NCBI GenBank assembly: GCA_943787205.1
Contig: CALSLN010000005.1
Coordinates: 62,001 to 126,000, forward strand
DNA length: 64,000 nt
Direction: 5' to 3'
Origin: an uncultured Rhodospirillaceae bacterium
GTDB lineage: Bacteria; Pseudomonadota; Alphaproteobacteria; Rhodospirillales; Rhodospirillaceae
The notes beneath the pieces were generated by a model, which had not been told where the DNA came from, made no database searches, and was given only the letters and a program-made list of their open reading frames with translations. Made by a program: the position numbers and the translations under genes. Below, in pieces: positions 31,318 to 40,321 of this stretch. Position 1 is the first letter of the stretch, and each line of letters begins with the position of its first letter.

Positions 31318-32274
31318 CTAGTCGAGATCGCGAACGACACGAAGGCCCAATGTCGTCGACCGGTAATCCGGATGTTCCCGACTGCGCCCCGCCGGACGCA
31401 TGAACCAATTGCGCGCGTACCAGCCTCCGCCGCGCACAATCAAACGATCACAGTTATTTTCGTCATACCGAATGGAACCATCCGAAGGCGCTCCGTCGTA
31501 ACCAATGATGAAGCAGTCTTCGACCCACTCCCAAATATTGCCGACCATGTCGTACAAGCCGTAGGCGTTTGGCGGAAATGATCCCACCGGCGCTGTATAC
31601 ACAAACCCGTCCCGGCATTCGAAAAACCGCGTCGGCGTATCCCGAACGCCCTTGTGGACGTCAGCCCGCGTCAGGTCAGACGCATTCGCAAACCGGCACA
31701 TGTGCTCCATGGTATCGCCCCATGTCTGTATCATCGCGGTGCCGCCGCGCGCAGCGTATTCCCACTCCGCTTCACTGGGCACGCGATACCTGTGGCCGGT
31801 AACTTCAGATAACCAGGCGCTATAATCCCGTACATCGATCAAATCCAAACAGCCGACCGGATGATCCTCGCCCTGATAAAACCCTGCGTTCTGCCACGAT
31901 GCGCCGTCGACCTCTCCCCAGGTATTCTCTGACTCCGTCCAGGTGATGCAGCGATCAGGGTCTGGTCGGTTCGTTGCGTCTACAAAAGCCCGATACTCGG
32001 CCAAGGTGACTTCATACTTACCAATGGCAAACGGCTTGGCGAAGGTCACCCTGTGTTTGGGTTGCTCTCGCTCAGCAGCATCGGCCCGCACCTCGGCCAA
32101 GGTGGTCTCTTCGGCCGTTGACCCCATTTCGAACGATCCGGCAGGCAAGGCCACCATTTCCGGGCAGTGCTCACAATCCTTAAAGGACGTGCCAGGGCGC
32201 ACGGTTTCCTCAGCAGCCGCTGCTCCAGACACCAACGTGGCCAGTGCCCATAGTGCAATCCATACCCGTGTCAT
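31318..32274 (-). CDS. secreted SUMF1/FGE-fold protein (copy B)
   Basis: A 318-residue FGE-sulfatase domain protein with a signal peptide ('VSGAAAAEE'). After the signal comes the shared 'FKDCEHCPEMVALPAGSFEMG', then 'FAIGKYEVTLAEYRAF', 'YRVPSEAEWEYAARGG', 'NAYGLYDMVGNIWEWVEDC' and 'TLGLRVVRDLD'. The C-terminal catalytic cysteine pair of formylglycine-generating enzymes is missing ('NWFMRPAGRSREHPD'). A role as a secreted binding or structural domain is more likely than sulfatase activation. It is divergent from copy C across 190 bases, so the two may share a regulatory region. Confidence 0.88.
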   Translation of the reverse strand: MTRVWIALWALATLVSGAAAAEETVRPGTSFKDCEHCPEMVALPAGSFEMGSTAEETTLAEVRADAAEREQPKHRVTFAKPFAIGKYEVTLAEYRAFVDATNRPDPDRCITWTESENTWGEVDGASWQNAGFYQGEDHPVGCLDLIDVRDYSAWLSEVTGHRYRVPSEAEWEYAARGGTAMIQTWGDTMEHMCRFANASDLTRADVHKGVRDTPTRFFECRDGFVYTAPVGSFPPNAYGLYDMVGNIWEWVEDCFIIGYDGAPSDGSIRYDENNCDRLIVRGGGWYARNWFMRPAGRSREHPDYRSTTLGLRVVRDLD

Positions 32275-32464
32275 CTCGTTTACCCCTGCTGATTCATAGT
32301 CTGGTTAAGAGCCTACGACTGCCCTTCGCCAACCGTAAAGCGAGGAAAGACATCATCAGCACCCGCGTCCGTTCGGCGGATACAACGAACAGCAGGGCAT
32401 ATCCCCCTGCCCAGTCTCCGCGCTAACCTAGGTCTTCAGAACAATCGGCTTGGAGTGAGATTGC

Positions 32465-33406
32465 ATGTCACGGTTCGAAATTACGGCAGTATTTACGGCG
32501 TTCCTCTTCACCCTTCCTGGAAGCCTTCTGGCTCAAGAGCCAGGCATACCCTTTCAAGACTGTGAGACATGCCCAAAGATGGCCGTGATTCCGCCCGGCA
32601 CCTTTGATATGGGCTCCGACTTCATCGATCCCATGCGCGGCGACGAAATGCGACCCCGGGGACCCATCCGCACAGTCACCATTGCCGCCCCTTTTGCAGC
32701 TGGCATCTACGAGGTGACCACAGGCGAATGGCGCGCCTTCGTCAACGATACCGGCCACGAAGCCTCGGATTGCCGCGCCTGGGGTGGCGACCGCCGACGC
32801 TTTGGCCACACCTGGGAAGACCCAGACTATGGTCGCCCCGTTACCGACAATGACCCAATGGTTTTGCGTCTATTGGACGGAAGCCAAAGCCTATACGGAC
32901 TGGCTCAGTGAAAAAACTGGCGAGACTTATCGCCTGTTGTCGGAGGCAGAATGGGAATACGTCGCCCGTGGCGGTGTCGATACAAAGTGGTTCTGGGGCG
33001 ACGATGACTCCAAAATCTGCGAATACGGCAACGTTCTAGATCAAGCCGCCGCCAATGACCCAACCCTCATCGCCGGCAGTGGCACCAGTATGGACATGGC
33101 CGCCAGCTGCAATGATGGATACGCCATCGTCTCTCCGGTTGGTCAATTCAAACCAAACGCCTATGGCGTCTACGACACCATCGGCAACGTCTGGGAATGG
33201 ACTCAGGATTGCTCGCTCAAATATTACCCCGACCAGCCCGTCGACGGCAGCGCCATGAGTCAGCTGGTGTGTGTGAGAAACGCGCCATCCGCAGCGGTAG
33301 CTGGCGCAGCCGGGTCCTCCGCCAGGAACGCAGCTTCCGGGGTCGAGATCCAGAACCCACGTCCTACCACCTATTCGGCTTCCGGGTCGCGCGGGACATC
33401 AACTAG
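32465..33406 (+). CDS. secreted SUMF1/FGE-fold protein (copy C, frame-disrupted)
   Basis: Signal peptide ('GSLLAQEP'), then 'FQDCETCPKMAVIPPGTFDMG' and the usual SUMF1 segments. Two small indels break it. An extra T in the run at 32862-32865 turns 'DPMVCVYWTEAKAY' into a premature stop at 32911. One extra GT in the GT repeat at 33267-33275 diverts the end, and removing it gives 'VCEKRAIRSGSW' and the family ending 'FGFRVARDIN' at 33406. Both sites are slippage-prone, so error and true mutation are equally visible explanations. The formylglycine-enzyme cysteine pair is again absent ('RSGSWRSRVLRQERSFRG'). Confidence 0.82.
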
Positions 33407-33459
33407 CACCTAAAGCCTTAGTACATTGAGCAGGCGCGCTTGACTCTTAGCGCTCACCC

Positions 33460-33503
33460 TTATATTTAACCATTTAGTTACTTAACTATTTGGTTAAATA
33501 TAA
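33460..33503 (+). promoter_or_regulatory. 44-bp dyad, candidate ArsR-family operator
   Basis: Outer arms TTATATTTAACCA (33460-33472) and TGGTTAAATATAA (33491-33503) are perfect 13-bp inverted repeats. An inner pair TAGTTA / TAACTA flanks the centre CT at 33481-33482. The dyad ends one base before the regulator's ATG, which fits autorepression by the dimeric ArsR-type protein encoded next. Confidence 0.8.
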
Positions 33504-33504
33504 A

Positions 33505-33849
33505 ATGCCTACCGACACTCTCAGCGAAACCTTCTCTGCCCTGGCAGACCCGACACGCCGCGCTATTCTCGCACGCCTCGCCCAGGGCGAAGCCCCCGTG
33601 AATGAACTGGCCGCACCCTTTGCGATGTCCCTGCCGGCCATTTCTAAGCATCTCAAAGTTCTGGAAAAAGCCGGCCTCATAAGCCGCGGGCGCGATGCCC
33701 AATGGCGGCCCTGTCGGCTCGAAGCTAAGAGCATGAAGGATGCCAACGACTGGCTGCAAAACTATCGCCAGTTCTGGGAAGAAAGCTTGGATCGCCTCGA
33801 TCTCTATCTCCAAGAGATTCAAAAGGGGAATTCAGATGAGCAGCACTAA
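33505..33849 (+). CDS. ArsR/SdpR-family transcriptional repressor
   Basis: A 114-residue winged-helix repressor: 'FSALADPTRRAILARLAQGEAPVNELA' then recognition helix 'MSLPAISKHLKVLEKAGLISRGRDAQWRPCRL'. The metal-binding 'ELCVC' box of arsenic/cadmium sensors is absent, so this is the SdpR-like, non-metal type commonly paired with AHSA1-domain genes. A TTG at 33490 could also start the frame but lies inside the dyad. No ribosome site precedes the ATG at 33505, so a leaderless or weakly initiated message is possible. The stop overlaps the next gene by 14 bases. Confidence 0.92.
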   Translation: MPTDTLSETFSALADPTRRAILARLAQGEAPVNELAAPFAMSLPAISKHLKVLEKAGLISRGRDAQWRPCRLEAKSMKDANDWLQNYRQFWEESLDRLDLYLQEIQKGNSDEQH

Positions 33850-34300
33850 GCCAAACTCGCAAGACGGCATCGCACTCACCATCACCCGCATTTTCAAAGC
33901 TCCTCCCGCCCTCGTCTTTAAAATGTGGACAGATCTTGAACACACCAATCGCTGGTGTTGCCCAACCGGCTTCACGATCCTCAAATGTACGGCCGACTTT
34001 AAAGTCGGCGGCACCTACGACACCGTTATGCGCTCACCCGACAACACCGAGCATCATGTCAGCGGCAAATACCGCGTTGTCGAGCAAGACACCTGTCTTG
34101 AATTCACCCACGCCTGGGTCGATCCCGATGGCAATCGGGGCCATGAGTCCATCGTCACGATCAGATTTGAAGAAGATGGTGACACCACCCGCCTCACCCT
34201 GACTCAATCCCCCATGGAATCAGAAATCGCGCGCGACATGCATCAAAGCGGCTGGGAAGACACCCTCAATAATCTTGGCCCCTACATCGCAACTGTTTGA
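33836..34300 (+). CDS. SRPBCC/AHSA1-domain protein 1
   Basis: A 154-residue protein of the activator-of-Hsp90-ATPase-like (AHSA1) SRPBCC fold. It shows 'LTITRIFKAPPALVFKMWTDLEHTNRWCCPTGF', 'DFKVGGTYDTVMRSPDN', 'GKYRVVEQDTCLEFTHAW' and a C-terminal 'SGWEDTLNNLGPYI'. These proteins bind hydrophobic ligands in a deep cavity, and the specific role is unknown. The ATG at 33836 has AAGGGGAA upstream and overlaps the repressor gene, showing translational coupling. It is a paralogue of the following gene. Confidence 0.9.
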   Translation: MSSTKPNSQDGIALTITRIFKAPPALVFKMWTDLEHTNRWCCPTGFTILKCTADFKVGGTYDTVMRSPDNTEHHVSGKYRVVEQDTCLEFTHAWVDPDGNRGHESIVTIRFEEDGDTTRLTLTQSPMESEIARDMHQSGWEDTLNNLGPYIATV

Positions 34301-34335
34301 CCCGAACCATTCTGCCCCCACAAAAGGACTCCCCC

Positions 34336-34803
34336 ATGACTGAAGCCACCGATATTCAGACCCCAGAAGACCTTGAGCTTACAATCACACGAACCCTTGA
34401 TGCGCCGCGCGCTCTCGTTTTTAAAATGTGGACTGCGCCAGAGCACTTGACCCATTGGTTTTGCCCGCCGGAGTTCACCGTGGACTCCATCACCGTCGAC
34501 TTTCAACCCGGCGGCACCTGGCACCTGCACATGATCGCGCCAGACGGAAAATCATACAAAATGGGCGGCACCTATCAGGGTATCGTTGCAGACGAACAAA
34601 TCGTCATGACTCAAAAATGGCTCGGCGGAACCGATGACCCGGATAGAGAAACCATGATCACCGTCGACTTTGCAGATCAGGGCACAAAAACCGACCTCAC
34701 CTTTCACCACGCCGTTTTTGAATCAAAAGCAGCACGTGACTCCCATATGGGCGGCTGGAATAAATTCATGGATCATCTGGAGAGCGCGTTGGAGACCGCC
34801 TAA
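34336..34803 (+). CDS. SRPBCC/AHSA1-domain protein 2
   Basis: A 155-residue AHSA1-type SRPBCC protein, clearly paralogous to the preceding one ('LTITRTLDAPRALVFKMWTAPEHLTHWFCPPEF', 'DFQPGGTWHLHMIAPDG', 'GTYQGIVADEQIVMTQKW', 'MGGWNKFMDHLESAL'). The ATG at 34336 follows AAAGGA. An in-frame start at 34297 would overlap the previous gene and lacks a site. It is the last gene of the repressor operon and convergent with the APC permease. Confidence 0.9.
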   Translation: MTEATDIQTPEDLELTITRTLDAPRALVFKMWTAPEHLTHWFCPPEFTVDSITVDFQPGGTWHLHMIAPDGKSYKMGGTYQGIVADEQIVMTQKWLGGTDDPDRETMITVDFADQGTKTDLTFHHAVFESKAARDSHMGGWNKFMDHLESALETA

Positions 34804-34813
34804 ACCGGCACCG

Positions 34814-36076
34814 TCACCCAACAAGAGCGGCAAAATTAATCAACCCAAAAGCCGCACTGGCGCCTGCCCCGGCCACGGGTACCCAGATCGGAACGCGATA
34901 CGTGATTTCGTCTTCCGGTGGGTGAAGAGTTAATTCCCGTGCGTCACGGCTTTTGATCCGCACCAAAGCAATATTCACCACCGTGAAAATCACGAGAATA
35001 ATAAAAGAGGCCAGCCGCGCTAGCGTGCCCAAGGGCAGCCACAATGCAAAAACAAGGACGGCAAGTGTGACGACAACAGTTGCCACCACCGGCGTTTGAG
35101 TGCGGGCGTTGATGCGGCCAAACATGGGCGGGAGCCATTTATTGCTGGATGCCCCGTAAAGCACTCGAGCTGCCATCACCACTTGTATCAGCGCCCCATT
35201 GAGCACCGCGAAAAGCGCGATCACGCGGATTTCCGTCGCCACACGCCCTGTCGCGGTTTCGAATACGGTGGCCAGCGGGGCTTCATCGCCAACAAGTAAA
35301 CCCAGCGGCATCGACCGCACCACCACGACCGCCACAACAATGTAAAGCAGCGCCGAAATGGCGAGGGTCAACACGATGGCCCTTGGCATCACCCGGCGGA
35401 CGTCTTTCACCTCCTCCGATACATTGACCATGTCTTCAAAGCCGATAAACGCATAGAAGGCGATCCCTGCACCGGACAAAACACCGGTCCACAAGGCCAG
35501 GCCCGTAAGAGCGTCGCCGGACTCGAGTTCTGCAGACGCGGCCACACCCAGTCCGCTGACCGCATCAGGCATGGCAACAACAATAACCGCGATAAGGCCG
35601 CCGACCTCGGCCACTGTAATAACAGAGGCGACAGCAACAGACTGCGCAATCCCCCAGGCGGCTAGGCCACCGAGCATTATGCAAACCAGGGGAATCAGAA
35701 CAAAATCCGAAGCCTGAAAGAACTCACGAAAATACCCTGCAAACCCGTTGACCAACGTGGCGCTGGAAACAATTCCGGTTAAAACAACAAGCAGCCCCAA
35801 CTGCAAGGGGAGAGACGGCGATGGCCGAAGGCCTGTTGCACGTACACCGCTTCGCCAGCGCTTACCGGATAACGGTTCGAGAGTTCGGCAAAACTGAGTC
35901 CCGTGAGACCAGCCAAAACGGCCGCAATAAGAAACGACAGCGGCGCCCAAACCCCGGCCACTCCGGCGACCTCTCCGATTAGGACATAAATTCCAGCACC
36001 AAGGATCGTCCCCAACCCCATAGAGAACCACGGGGCCCAGAGTCAGCGTGCGTTTGAGAGTGCGGTGTTCAGCCAT
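34814..36076 (-). CDS. APC-family amino acid permease (frame-disrupted)
   Basis: Inner-membrane amino acid/polyamine transporter with about twelve helices. The start is normal ('TLTLGPVVLYG'), then one extra base in the run at plus-strand 36016-36019 shifts the frame. Correction gives 'YGLGTILGAGIYVLIGEVAG', the classical APC first helix. A second shift near 35820 follows 'YVQQAFG', after which the frame 'LPLQLGLLVVLTGIVSSATLVNGF' runs intact to the stop. Later features are 'FYAFIGFEDMVNVSEEVKD' and 'RVLYGASSNKWLPPMFGRIN'. The substrate is not deducible. Two single-base changes in a long conserved gene suggest sequence error. Confidence 0.88.
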   Translation of the reverse strand: MAEHRTLKRTLTLGPVVLYGVGDDPWCWNLCPNRRGRRSGRGLGAAVVSYCGRFGWSHGTQFCRTLEPLSGKRWRSGVRATGLRPSPSLPLQLGLLVVLTGIVSSATLVNGFAGYFREFFQASDFVLIPLVCIMLGGLAAWGIAQSVAVASVITVAEVGGLIAVIVVAMPDAVSGLGVAASAELESGDALTGLALWTGVLSGAGIAFYAFIGFEDMVNVSEEVKDVRRVMPRAIVLTLAISALLYIVVAVVVVRSMPLGLLVGDEAPLATVFETATGRVATEIRVIALFAVLNGALIQVVMAARVLYGASSNKWLPPMFGRINARTQTPVVATVVVTLAVLVFALWLPLGTLARLASFIILVIFTVVNIALVRIKSRDARELTLHPPEDEITYRVPIWVPVAGAGASAAFGLINFAALVG

Positions 36077-36218
36077 ACAGATAGCCTGTCACACTGGGAC
36101 CAACATCTCACTGAGCAAGATCAATCATCTCGAAGCCGAAGACATTAATAGGCGCTGGAAACAAGGCCCTACCAATCAAGCTGGCCCCATCCATCCAACC
36201 TCGGGTCTATACTTAACC

Positions 36219-37287
36219 TTACTCTGGCACGCCTGCCCCAACATCGATCCACGCCACGCGCTCAAAGCCAGACATTTTCACGACCGGCTCACCGTAGTGA
36301 TTGGACTCCCCAATCCAGTTCAACCAAACCACACAGTCTGCGTCTCCCTCCTTCCGTAGAAGAGGAAAACCAATGCTGCCAGACCTCATTGAGCGTCCGG
36401 TCGTGGTGACTACATCTGCCTTAACCTCAACACCGCACGAATGAGCGACTATCTGGTGGGCTAGATCGCTCATGATCTTGCCGTCTTCAGGGGGCATGAA
36501 ATCCAAGATGTTCTGCCCTGTCGCATCCAGGCCGAACGTATCAGCGATCTCGGTTCCGATGAGGCGGAACGGCAGCATCTCGGGTGACACAAGATCAAAA
36601 ATTGTGAGATATGGCTGCAATACGGGAATTGGCCGGTTAAGAAAATCGGCAAGTTTCGGGGCTTTAGCTTCACCCTTCAATAAGTGCCAGTGTTCAATGA
36701 AGGTCTGAGACAGATCAGCGTCTAATCCGACATCAATTGAATCTTTTGCGGTGTTTGCCGCAACTTCGAGATTTGGCGTACCAGCCCCGATATCAATCCA
36801 CGCCGTCTCGCCATAACCGACAATTTGATAGATGAAATCGCCCGGTAGGAGGTCTGTTATGCACTCAAAGAACCCCACCAAACAAGGAGGCGATCCAGGT
36901 GTCGGCGTCAGTGGTAGTGTGATGCTATCCAGTTCAGCGGGCGTGACCATTGGCGGTGACCGCCAAATTGATATTGGTCGTGCCGCAGGGATGGCTGACG
37001 AGGGTTTCAGCCATTTGCGTCAACATGTCCGATGCCCCCGGTGGCGCGAAAACAGTGGCGCAGTTCTTGTTGGTATGATCTGAGCGAACCAAATCGACTA
37101 ACGCCGTCCCAAACAATCGGATCGGGATCTCTTGTCGAGACACAAAATCGATAATCAAGACGTTAGACTGGAGGCTCGGATTTGGGCGCGCGAGATAGTC
37201 TTTAAGAGACGGTATCTCATCGCCTTGTCTCAGCGCGTTCCAGTGGTCTAGAAACGCCTGGCAACGAGCGGATATGGTTTTGGCCAT
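36219..37287 (-). CDS. double PAS_5-domain protein (frame-disrupted)
   Basis: Two tandem copies of the PAS_5-type domain found in alphaproteobacteria. Copy 1 starts 'FLDHWNALRQGDEIPSLKDYL' and 'IDFVSRQEIPIRLFGTALVD'. Copy 2 starts 'FIEHWHLLKGEAKAPKLADFL' and 'FDLVSPEMLPFRLIGTEIAD'. Each ends 'AWIDIGAG' or 'AWIDVGAG'. The first frame stops at 36934 inside copy 1. A one-base correction at 36937-36947 joins 'VTANGH' to 'PAELDSITLPLTP', matching the equivalent part of copy 2. The ATG at 37287 follows GGGAGGTG. No output domain is visible. The role is likely sensing or protein binding. Confidence 0.78.
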
Positions 37288-37299
37288 CGGTTGTGACAC

Positions 37300-37844
37300 C
37301 TCCCGTTAAAAGGCGGAATTACAACCCTATCTATAGCGACTAAAAACCATCAAGTAACGCGCGAATATGAGGCCTTGTCTTTCAACCCTCAAAACAGTGT
37401 GGATATGCCAAGGACGATTGCCCGCAGGCCACCATGGGATGCTTATATAATAACATTTTTTATTTTATTTTCGGATGGTTATATATTTTTTCTAATCCAT
37501 ACTCGTTTGTATGTCTTGTAAGTCACTGCGCAAAAATATTTTTATGATATGACCCCCCTGATGCATGGGCTCGTTACGTCCAAAATCCGAATTTAGACGA
37601 TAAGGCAAACAGCCTGAACGGGCTAAGTCTCTGCAGGATCCAAGCTCAACTTGATCCATCCCTTGGAGATCAACCTCCACAGGCGACGGTTGGCCACCAA
37701 GTTGGCGTGTCCAGATGCGCGGGCGCGCGCAACACTTGCATCGAGCGCTAACCTGCGATGGCGCGCCGTCCAGCCAACTTGAGCAGTGGCGCGCGGTGCA
37801 GCAGGACGAGCTGGCCTTGATCGGTTAGAAGCAGATCCCATCGC
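37300..37844 (-). other. intergenic, no convincing gene
   Basis: About 545 bases without a supported gene. An AT-rich stretch lies at 37440-37550. Several short frames exist on the minus strand between 37490 and 37940, in different phases and with no ribosome site, and may be chance or the remains of a decayed gene. No repeat or terminator is evident. Confidence 0.4.
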
Positions 37845-38018
37845 TTAGTAAAGCTCGTCAGCCTCGTCCCAGGATCCTTCTGTGTAGTGCAACAAAGGCA
37901 AATCCACACCGAGGTCTTCTGTACCGGCTGCGTCAAAAATTTCCTGTTCGAAAGCTACGAGTTCCGCGACGAGATCTTCCATTCCGTCCATCGGAAGAAT
38001 TGCTGGGTCGATTTCCAT
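37845..38018 (-). CDS. small acidic hypothetical protein (57 aa)
   Basis: A 57-residue frame, ATG at 38018 with an excellent AAGGAGA ribosome site seven bases upstream. The product is strongly acidic with many Asp and Glu residues, begins 'MEIDPAILPMDGMED', contains a hydrophobic 'VDLPLLHYTEG' and ends 'DEADELY'. No cysteine, no signal peptide. No known family is recognised. It resembles in size and acidity the 52-residue gene at 40163-40321, though the sequences do not obviously align. It could be a small regulatory or adaptor protein or a peptide precursor; this is open. Confidence 0.6.
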   Translation of the reverse strand: MEIDPAILPMDGMEDLVAELVAFEQEIFDAAGTEDLGVDLPLLHYTEGSWDEADELY

Positions 38019-38449
38019 GTCTCAGTCTCCTTACCGTTGAGTGATGGGCTTCTCTTGCCCTGACACAGAAACGCTACGCTCCTTTCCCCGCGCTGAATAT
38101 TGTCCGCAAGTTTAGTTTTAGGAGGCATAAGTATTAGGTCTGAGCGAACGGATAAGGCTGGACTTGGCCTCTTCGCACTGCACCATTTGACTTTTGGACG
38201 GATAACCCTCATACACCGTCCATCCTTCCAGTCGGCTTGTTAATGCCAGCGTCGGTCCCAAACGTCGGTTGACCCGCACTATCACCTACAGTCCGATAGA
38301 AGATGACGCGCCCAAAAGTGGCGCTCACCTTAGTTGTCCGGCCTTTTTCCGGACGTCTTTCGTGCGCGTTTTTTTGAGGTGACGCACCTATCAATTAACT
38401 CGTTCCGGCGGAAGGCGGAGCGAACCAAATGTTATGAAAAGAGTTTGTT
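38019..38449 (+). promoter_or_regulatory. long leader region before the DEAD-box helicase gene
   Basis: About 430 bases with no supported gene. It contains a 6-bp hairpin GTCCGG/CCGGAC at 38336-38354 with T-rich loop and a T run at 38369-38375, then the helicase start. A long untranslated leader is common for cold-induced RNA helicases, but nothing here proves regulation. Confidence 0.3.
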
Positions 38450-40102
38450 TTGACAACCACTAATAAAACCTTCGCCGACCTTGGGCTTATCGAACCGCTC
38501 CAACGCGCCTTAACTGCAGACGGCTACACGACCCCAACCCCAATCCAGCAGCAGGCCATTCCGCTGCTTATGGAGGGCAAAGACCTCATTGGCTGTGCCC
38601 AGACCGGCACCGGCAAGACGGCCGCTTTTGCGCTGCCTTTGCTGCAACGCCTCTATGATAACCCTAAGCCTGCCTCCTCAAAATGCACCCGCATTTTGGT
38701 TTTGAGCCCAACCCGCGAACTCGCCGGGCAAATCCATGAGTCATTCGGCTCGTACGGCCGTTTCATCAACATGCGTCGCACAACCATCTTCGGTGGTGTT
38801 AGCTCCCAGGGTCAGATCAGGACCATGGCGCGTGGTGTTGACGTTCTTGTCGCCACACCAGGCCGTTTGCTCGACCTGATCAACCAAGGCCGCGTACAAC
38901 TCGATGAAGTCGAAGCCTTTGTGCTCGATGAAGCCGACCGCATGCTCGACATGGGCTTCATCCCTGACATCCGCAAAATCGCAGCCAAACTGCCAGCTGA
39001 TCGCCAGACACTGCTGTTCTCAGCAACCATGGCACCTGGCATTGCTAAGCTCGCAAATACGCTGTTGAAGAACCCATCCCGCGTCGACGTGGCACCGGAA
39101 TCAACAACAGCTGAAACCGTTGAGCAGAAAGTGATGTTTGTTGAACGTCCTGAGAAACTGCCAACCCTTCTGAACCTTCTTGAGAACGGCATCTACAAGG
39201 CCATCGTCTTCACCCGCACCAAGCATGGCGCCAATCGCCTTGATGCACAGCTCCATAAGGCTGGCGTTAAAGCGGTAGCGATCCATGGCAACAAATCACA
39301 GAACGCCCGTAAGAAGGCGCTGGAATTGTTCCAAAAGGGTCACATGCAGGTTTTGGTCGCGACAGACGTCGCTGCCCGGGGCCTAGACATTGACGATGTC
39401 ACTCACGTTATTAATTACGATCTCCCTGACCAGCCGGACGCTTATGTGCACCGAATCGGCCGCACAGGTCGTGCAGGCGCTGACGGGATCGCCATTTCGC
39501 TCTGTGATAGCGGTGAACGCCGCCTTCTGCGCGACATTGAGCGCCTCATCGGCGTAAGCCTAACCGGCGGCGTAGCCCCTCCTCCGGCCAAACAAGGCGT
39601 CAAATCTGACTCAGGGAAGCCATTCCGCAAAAAGAGCCCCGGCAGACCTGCGCATCGCAAAGGCCAAGCGTCTGGCGAGAAGAAGCATTGGGAGAAAAAA
39701 GCCGGAGATCACGAATCTCGAGATCAAAAGTCTGGTGACAACAAGCCTTGGGAAAAGAAGGCTGGAGATCACAAGTCTAGAGATCAAAAGCCAGGCGAGA
39801 AAAAGCACTGGGAAAAGAAAGCCGGAGATCACAAGGCTAGAGATCAAAAGCCAGGCGAGAAAAAGCACTGGGCAAAGAAAGATGGCGATCACAAGCCTAG
39901 GGATCAAAAGCCAGGCGAAAAGAAAGCCTGGGTTAAAAAGGCTGGAGATCAGAAGCCGGGCCACAAAAAGCCATGGAACGCCTCAGAAAAGAAATCAGGC
40001 GAGGCCAATAACAAAAATGATAATGGTGGTGCGGCGAGTCAAAAAAGAAGAAGCAGGCGGAGCCGCCCTGGCCAGCCAAAAATACAGCGCGCAGCCGCTT
40101 AA
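38450..40102 (+). CDS. DEAD-box ATP-dependent RNA helicase
   Basis: A 550-residue RhlE-like DEAD-box helicase with a TTG start. Q motif '[11 protein letters not shown]', Walker A 'AQTGTGKT' (residues 50-57), 'PTRELAGQI', 'TPGRLLDL', 'DEADRMLD', 'SAT', '[13 protein letters not shown]' and '[10 protein letters not shown]' are all in place. After about residue 400 comes a long lysine-rich tail with five copies of a 20-residue repeat (for example '[20 protein letters not shown]'), probably a disordered RNA-binding extension. It probably unwinds RNA in ribosome assembly or mRNA decay, perhaps in the cold. The upstream ATG at 38434 is out of frame. Confidence 0.95.
   Translation: MTTTNKTFADLGLIEPLQRALTADGYTTPTPIQQQAIPLLMEGKDLIGCAQTGTGKTAAFALPLLQRLYDNPKPASSKCTRILVLSPTRELAGQIHESFGSYGRFINMRRTTIFGGVSSQGQIRTMARGVDVLVATPGRLLDLINQGRVQLDEVEAFVLDEADRMLDMGFIPDIRKIAAKLPADRQTLLFSATMAPGIAKLANTLLKNPSRVDVAPESTTAETVEQKVMFVERPEKLPTLLNLLENGIYKAIVFTRTKHGANRLDAQLHKAGVKAVAIHGNKSQNARKKALELFQKGHMQVLVATDVAARGLDIDDVTHVINYDLPDQPDAYVHRIGRTGRAGADGIAISLCDSGERRLLRDIERLIGVSLTGGVAPPPAKQGVKSDSGKPFRKKSPGRPAHRKGQASGEKKHWEKKAGDHESRDQKSGDNKPWEKKAGDHKSRDQKPGEKKHWEKKAGDHKARDQKPGEKKHWAKKDGDHKPRDQKPGEKKAWVKKAGDQKPGHKKPWNASEKKSGEANNKNDNGGAASQKRRSRRSRPGQPKIQRAAA
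39679..39960 (+). repeat. 60-bp in-frame tandem repeat in the helicase tail
   Basis: Nearly five consecutive 60-base units, each coding for about 20 basic residues with the core '[15 protein letters not shown]'. The central copies are almost identical in DNA, pointing to recent expansion, while the edges have diverged. Confidence 0.9.
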
Positions 40103-40128
40103 CGCGACTACCGCTCAGATGTGATTGC

Positions 40129-40150
40129 GCGGACCCGGAAACGGGTCCGC
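40129..40150 (+). terminator. GAAA-tetraloop hairpin between convergent genes
   Basis: Perfect 9-bp stem GCGGACCCG/CGGGTCCGC closed by a GAAA tetraloop, 26 bases after the helicase stop and just before the stop of the convergent small gene. No T tract follows on either strand, so it may be a transcript-end stabiliser rather than a classical terminator. Confidence 0.55.
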
Positions 40151-40162
40151 CACACTCACAGA

Positions 40163-40321
40163 CTAGTCGTCAAAGTCTAAGTCGTTCGGCCGGCCCATGG
40201 CGTAAGTAAAGTCTTCCGCCTCAAGCGCGAGTTCATCATCAAACACAAATGTATCAAGTTCCGCATCAATATCGATGTAGGCCCGACCTGGGCTTTCTTC
40301 GGTGTTGAATGGATCCAACAT
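40163..40321 (-). CDS. small acidic hypothetical protein (52 aa)
   Basis: A 52-residue frame with an ATG at 40321 preceded by GGGAG. The product is acidic and aromatic: 'MLDPFNTEESPGRAYIDIDAE', then 'TFVFDDELALEAEDF' and the end 'NDLDFDD'. No signal, no cysteine, no known family. It is convergent with the helicase gene, and transcription would come from the 180-base gap upstream. The ribosome site, start and composition support a real gene, but short length keeps the confidence moderate. Confidence 0.55.
   Translation of the reverse strand: MLDPFNTEESPGRAYIDIDAELDTFVFDDELALEAEDFTYAMGRPNDLDFDD

Noticed and set aside
37492..37936. Short minus-strand frames of 60-72 codons downstream of the 57-aa gene
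   Set aside because: They overlap each other in different phases, lack ribosome sites and have skewed arginine/alanine or mixed compositions with no family match.
38434..38463. Nine-codon frame (MKRVCFDNH) overlapping the helicase TTG start, a possible leader peptide
   Set aside because: No ribosome site clearly serves it, and a chance ATG this close is common; no regulatory logic is visible.
39679..39960. Direct repeats resembling a CRISPR array
   Set aside because: Units are contiguous, in frame and encode a regular protein repeat; there are no unique spacers and no cas genes.
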